DNA from: Calditrichia bacterium | GTDB taxonomy: Bacteria; Calditrichota; Calditrichia; RBG-13-44-9; J075 | NCBI GenBank assembly: GCA_028284445.1 | Contig: JANQRS010000069.1 | Span: 1-64,000, forward strand | DNA: 64,000 nucleotides | Direction of reading: 5' to 3' | Shown here: piece after piece, positions 60,676-64,000 of the stretch | How positions within the stretch are numbered: position 1 is the first letter of the stretch | How the letters are laid out: each line of letters begins with the position of its first letter | Position numbers and translations under genes: made by a program | Notes under the pieces: generated by a model | What the model was told of the DNA's origin: nothing | Database searches by the model: none | What the model saw: the letters and a program-made list of their open reading frames with translations, nothing else

Positions 60676-60752
60676 ACAGGAATTACAGGATTAACAGGAT
60701 AGAGCGCTGGTCTTTTAATCCCGTCAATCCTGTTGATCCTGTCAAATTTAAG
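60676..60752. repeat. Inverted GACAGGA/ACAGGAT repeat
   Basis: GACAGGAATTACAGGATTA near 60676-60694, with ACAGGAT, then AATCCTGTTGATCCTGTCAA near 60727-60746. It is a shorter relative of the palindrome at 8164-8362 and fills the gap between the two PorV-like genes. Confidence 0.75.
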
Positions 60753-60763
60753 GATTTTTGAAT

Positions 60764-61696
60764 ATGATATCGAAAGACACATGCCGATATAAGGTTCTCA
60801 CATTACTGCTTGGGGTAATTGTACTTTACCCGATTTTTGGTATCGCCGGTGAGAGCGAAGGCAAAACCGGCCTGGCATTTCTGAAAATTGGTGTGGATGC
60901 CCGGGCAATTGCAATGGGCGAAGCATACACCGCTGTTAGTAATAATGGGTTCGCCACATACTGGAATCCGGCAGGATTAATGGCGTCTGATGGTTCAAAT
61001 GCGGTGTTCAGCCACAATAATTGGCTGGATGATGTCAATACCGATTTTGGCGCGATACATTTTCGCAGAACGAACAGCAGTTTGGCATTCCATGCCTACA
61101 ACCTGAATATCGGCGGTATTGAAGTGCGTTCCGGACCATCTGAAGTACCTCTGGAAGAAAGCAGCGCGAACTATTTGTCGATTGGTGCAACCTATGCGCG
61201 TCAGCAGAGCGAAAAGTTGAGCTACGGCTTGACAGTCAAAGGACTGTTTGAGAAGGTCTTTGTGGAGTCTGCGCGTGGTTTTGCGGTGGATCTTGGGGTA
61301 AACTATACCGGCCTTGCCGAAAATTTGGTTGTTGGTGCAGTGCTGCAGAATTTCGGTTCGATGGGAGAATTGGTTTCGGAGGCTACAAAATTACCAGCGA
61401 CGATTCGGGTGGGATCCTGGTATCAAATGCCCGGTAAGGTAGGACCCGCTAATTTTTCTCTCGCTGCCGACGTCGTCAAGCCTCTGGAAGAAGATTTGCG
61501 CTTTCATGTTGGTACGGAGGCTCAGTTTTCACAATCTCTGTTTGTGAGGCTGGGATATGCGCTTGGATACGAGACTCGCAACTTCAGTGCCGGTCTTGGT
61601 CTGGCTCGCAGCGCTTTCCATTTCGATTATAGTCTTACGCCATTCCAAAATGATTTTGGCACCGGGCACCGATTCTCGCTTTATATCGAGATCTAG
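60764..61696 (+). CDS. Second PorV/PorQ family outer-membrane protein
   Basis: A 310-residue barrel protein with a signal peptide (to about IAGES). TGLAFLKIGVDARAIAMGEAYTAVSNNGFATYWNPAGL is the PorV-like N-terminal motif, and strands with aromatic ends continue to the C-terminus (RFSLYIEI). It is clearly a paralogue of the gene before it. ATG 60764 is favoured over the TTG at 60758, with AAGGA at about 10 nt. Confidence 0.8.
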   Translation: MISKDTCRYKVLTLLLGVIVLYPIFGIAGESEGKTGLAFLKIGVDARAIAMGEAYTAVSNNGFATYWNPAGLMASDGSNAVFSHNNWLDDVNTDFGAIHFRRTNSSLAFHAYNLNIGGIEVRSGPSEVPLEESSANYLSIGATYARQQSEKLSYGLTVKGLFEKVFVESARGFAVDLGVNYTGLAENLVVGAVLQNFGSMGELVSEATKLPATIRVGSWYQMPGKVGPANFSLAADVVKPLEEDLRFHVGTEAQFSQSLFVRLGYALGYETRNFSAGLGLARSAFHFDYSLTPFQNDFGTGHRFSLYIEI

Positions 61697-61703
61697 AAGG
61701 GAG

Positions 61704-61787
61704 AAATCCCAAATTCCAACAGAAAAAATTCCACAGACTACAATCTCAATATCCGGATTTTGGAATTTTTCTTGTTGGGATTTGGAA
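61704..61787. repeat. Inverted pair of the GGAATTTTTCTTGTTGG element
   Basis: CCAAATTCCAACAGAAAAAA (about 61709-61728), a 24-bp spacer, TTGGAATTTTTCTTGTTGGG (about 61760-61779). The arms can form a hairpin and lie between the PorV-like and permease genes. Confidence 0.88.
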
Positions 61788-61800
61788 ATTGTAAAGAATT

Positions 61801-62676
61801 ATGTCCTCTGTTTCTGCTGCACCTACATTCTCATTCTGGCGCTACACCCTGCAGCGCATTGTATCCAATCCACTCGGTTTGATTGGAGCGATTGTGGTGC
61901 TGGGAACAACGATTGTTGCCATTTTTGCTCCCTGGCTGGCGCCCTTTGATCCCTATGAGCAGGATCTCGTCAATGCCCTCAGCGGCCCCTCAGCTGAGCA
62001 TCTTTTCGGACAGGACGATCTTGGGCGAGATATCTTTAGCCGCGTCATTTATGGTGCGCGTATATCCTTGAAGGTTGGCTTTATCACGGTTCTCGTGAGT
62101 GCGTTTGTCGGCATTGTTATTGGAGCGATTTCCGGCTATGTCGGTGGCTGGACAGATGAGGTGTTGATGCGCATTACCGATATCATGCTGGCCTTTCCAG
62201 GTATTTTGCTAGCGATTGGCATTATGGCGATACTTGGGCCGAGCCTGAACAACGTGCTGATTGCCCTTTGTTTGGTGGGTTGGAAGGGGTATGCTCGATT
62301 GGTTCGCGGTGAAGTGTTAAAGGAAAAGGGTAAAGAATATGTGCAGGCCGCGCGTTCGCTTGGGTATTCGCGAACCCGGGTGATTTTTGCTCATCTTTTG
62401 CCTAACACCTTGAACCCGGTGCTGGTCATGGCGACCCTGGGTATGGCCTCAATGATCATCGCTGAAGCCGGTTTGTCCTTTCTTGGTTTGGGCACGCAAC
62501 CACCGATCCCCAGCTGGGGCGGTATGCTCTCAGAAGGCCGGCAGTACATTCTTCAGGCGCCTCATCTGACCACCTTTCCCGGCATCGCCATCATGATCCT
62601 CGTTTTAGGGATTTCCTTCCTTGGCGACGCCCTTCGCGATGCTCTCGATCCGCATATTAAGGTGTATTCGGAATAG
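61801..62676 (+). CDS. ABC transporter permease, DppC/OppC-like
   Basis: A 291-residue inner-membrane permease with about six helices. FGQDDLGRDIFSRVIYGARISL is the N-terminal signature of DppC-type permeases, and the EAA loop reads EYVQAARSLGYSRTRVIFAHLLPN (about 180-203). It is half of a peptide or nickel importer; the partner permease, ATPases and binding protein are not in the window. ATG 61801. No second gene of this system follows, so it may be an orphan. Confidence 0.88.
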   Translation: MSSVSAAPTFSFWRYTLQRIVSNPLGLIGAIVVLGTTIVAIFAPWLAPFDPYEQDLVNALSGPSAEHLFGQDDLGRDIFSRVIYGARISLKVGFITVLVSAFVGIVIGAISGYVGGWTDEVLMRITDIMLAFPGILLAIGIMAILGPSLNNVLIALCLVGWKGYARLVRGEVLKEKGKEYVQAARSLGYSRTRVIFAHLLPNTLNPVLVMATLGMASMIIAEAGLSFLGLGTQPPIPSWGGMLSEGRQYILQAPHLTTFPGIAIMILVLGISFLGDALRDALDPHIKVYSE

Positions 62677-62782
62677 GAGACTAGAGATTGGGGATTGGAG
62701 ATTAAATGATCGGTTGAATGGAGATTGGTTGAGGCGTGCGCGGAATGAGATACCATCTCTATTCGGAGCGTTGTTCTGCTCA

Positions 62783-64000
62783 TTACCTAGGCAACACTTT
62801 CTCCAGCTCTACATACCATTCTGGCATTTTCTTTAATTGCTTTCCATAGTATTCTCTAAGGCGTTTTCTGGTTTGGTCACGCTTTTTGTGTAAACCGAAG
62901 TATTTAATTGCGTTATAACTAAAAAAATTGTCTGCATTTTGACGAATGGGTCGCGTTTGATGCTGCTTAAACAAAGCCTCATAGAATCGATAATATTCTA
63001 CTCTTGCCGGAGACTTGGCGAGCATAAACCAATCGCTTCCATACATCATACGTTCCGAAGATTTGGTCTTGGTAAAGAGTTCTGAAAATCGTTGTGCCTG
63101 CAGTTCCCGTTTTTCCTTTTGCTTCCTTTGTGGAATAATTGCTTCATCCCAGAAACCAATGTCTGCCCACACCCCATCAATAGGTGAGCTTGCTATTTCC
63201 CATGTCCAACTTGGCTTCTTTTGATAGTCTTTTGCATATAGCCCTCTTTCGCCGCCAAAATGGCCGAGATTAATTTTTAGCTCACGGAATTTAGAAATTT
63301 CTTTTAAGGCAAACCAGAATGTTGGCGCTGCCCGTTCCATCAATGTCCGAGACTTTCCCATAGAACGATTACAATGGGCCATCACAGGAATATCATATTT
63401 GATACATAGATCATAAAGTTCGCCGAGCTTTTTATCCAGTTCTTTACCAAAACCTTCCTTGTCGATCTCGCGGCGGTTACTGCTACTCCTAGTAAAAATA
63501 TATTCCGGGAAATCACTCAGTTCTGAATTGCCGTAGGCACGGAATCCCATAGTTGGATAAATTTTTACCCCAACGAAACCGCGGTTGAGAATAGCATCTT
63601 CGACGGCACGGAGGTTTTCGCCACCAGTTCTGATATCTGTTATGGGATCGTAGGACACTAGTGGAAGAATTTTGCCACGTGTCAGTAATGCAATTTTTTC
63701 CATTATTCGAATTTGATCCCGGACCGAGGTTATGCCTTCCTCAAAGCTTGGATAACTGAGCCATTCATGGATATCCACCAGTGCCGCTGCGTAGACGTCG
63801 ACATCCCCGTAATGGACCGAGTAGGTACAGATCAATTCCAGGGCGTTCAAAAAACGAAACCGTTCTAATCTCTTGAGGAAAGATAGCGCACCTGTGCCTG
63901 AATTCCGGAGGTTTCTAATCAATCGACGGATAGGGCCGGAAAAATTGTTCCTCTTGGGATGACCGAGAATATAAATGAAAAATTTTTTTGTCTTGTCCCC
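62783..64000 (-). CDS. Amidohydrolase-family protein (partial; start beyond window)
   Basis: At least 405 residues. The frame is open to the window edge at 64000, and the TTG at 63922 is not a convincing start, so the gene is cut. Motifs of the amidohydrolase_2 type are visible: VKIYPTMGFRAYG, PVMAHCNRS (metal His), LKINLGHFGGERG (His) and MYGSDWFML (metal Asp). The family includes decarboxylases and lactonases; substrate unknown. It converges with the permease gene, about 106 bp between the stops. Confidence 0.75.
   Translation of the reverse strand, partial: GDKTKKFFIYILGHPKRNNFSGPIRRLIRNLRNSGTGALSFLKRLERFRFLNALELICTYSVHYGDVDVYAAALVDIHEWLSYPSFEEGITSVRDQIRIMEKIALLTRGKILPLVSYDPITDIRTGGENLRAVEDAILNRGFVGVKIYPTMGFRAYGNSELSDFPEYIFTRSSSNRREIDKEGFGKELDKKLGELYDLCIKYDIPVMAHCNRSMGKSRTLMERAAPTFWFALKEISKFRELKINLGHFGGERGLYAKDYQKKPSWTWEIASSPIDGVWADIGFWDEAIIPQRKQKEKRELQAQRFSELFTKTKSSERMMYGSDWFMLAKSPARVEYYRFYEALFKQHQTRPIRQNADNFFSYNAIKYFGLHKKRDQTRKRLREYYGKQLKKMPEWYVELEKVLPR

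Noticed and set aside
1..64000. tRNA or rRNA genes, insertion sequences, prophage
   Set aside because: I saw no cloverleaf-like block, rRNA segment, transposase or integrase while reading both strands; a covariance-model search would be needed to be certain.

Overview
The window (about 50 % GC, 57 protein genes, no rRNA or tRNA recognised) looks like a chromosome segment from an uncultured bacterium of the FCB group outside Bacteroidetes proper, for example the Calditrichota/KSB1 neighbourhood. The evidence is a SprA-type outer-membrane translocon (49718-56125), two PorV/PorQ-family proteins and a secreted protein with a T9SS/FlgD-like tail, together with clear Shine-Dalgarno sites and many TTG starts, which are uncommon in Bacteroidetes. 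The phylum call is inference.

Layout. 0-3.4 kb: sodium:solute symporter with its DUF4212 partner, and a SPOR lipoprotein (minus strand). 3.7-11.7 kb: AMP nucleosidase, B3-type metallo-beta-lactamase fold protein, LplT-PlsC fusion, HD protein, a serine hydrolase-VanX dipeptidase fusion and a PAP2-VanZ fusion. 12-20.6 kb: ferrochelatase, then on the minus strand a compact cluster with all four late enzymes of vitamin E synthesis: tocopherol cyclase (VTE1), MPBQ methyltransferase of the plant type (VTE3), gamma-tocopherol methyltransferase (VTE4) and homogentisate prenyltransferase (VTE2). A SEC59/VTE5-family prenol kinase lies nearby. This cluster in a genome without other photosynthetic hallmarks is the most striking content of the window.

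20.9-33.3 kb: PEP carboxykinase, a TetR regulator, and a phenylacetate catabolism island (paaA-B-C-D, paaG, paaH, paaI, paaJ, paaY and a PaaF-like crotonase) without paaE, paaZ or paaK. 33.5-41.9 kb: S9 peptidase, NrnA, a signalling block (STAS protein, receiver-ATPase protein, receiver-DHp-receiver protein), PAP2 phosphatase and M20 peptidase. 42-44.3 kb: HNH protein and an AT-richer triad that resembles a toxin-antitoxin-chaperone (TAC) system. 44.7-49.4 kb: trpS, scpA, scpB, rluB, cmk. 49.7-61.7 kb: sprA, prmA, a lipoprotein, a propeller protein with sorting tail, and two PorV-like proteins. The end holds a DppC-like permease and an amidohydrolase cut by the window edge.

Intergenic DNA is rich in simple structured repeats. 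There are heptamer arrays of the form GATRCTK, octamer arrays in inverted orientation, a dispersed element with core GGAATTTTTCTTGTTGG usually present as inverted pairs, very long GC-rich perfect hairpins, and a roughly 200-bp imperfect palindrome built from ACAGGATT/ACACGGAT motifs. They are confined to gaps between genes and several abut stop codons.
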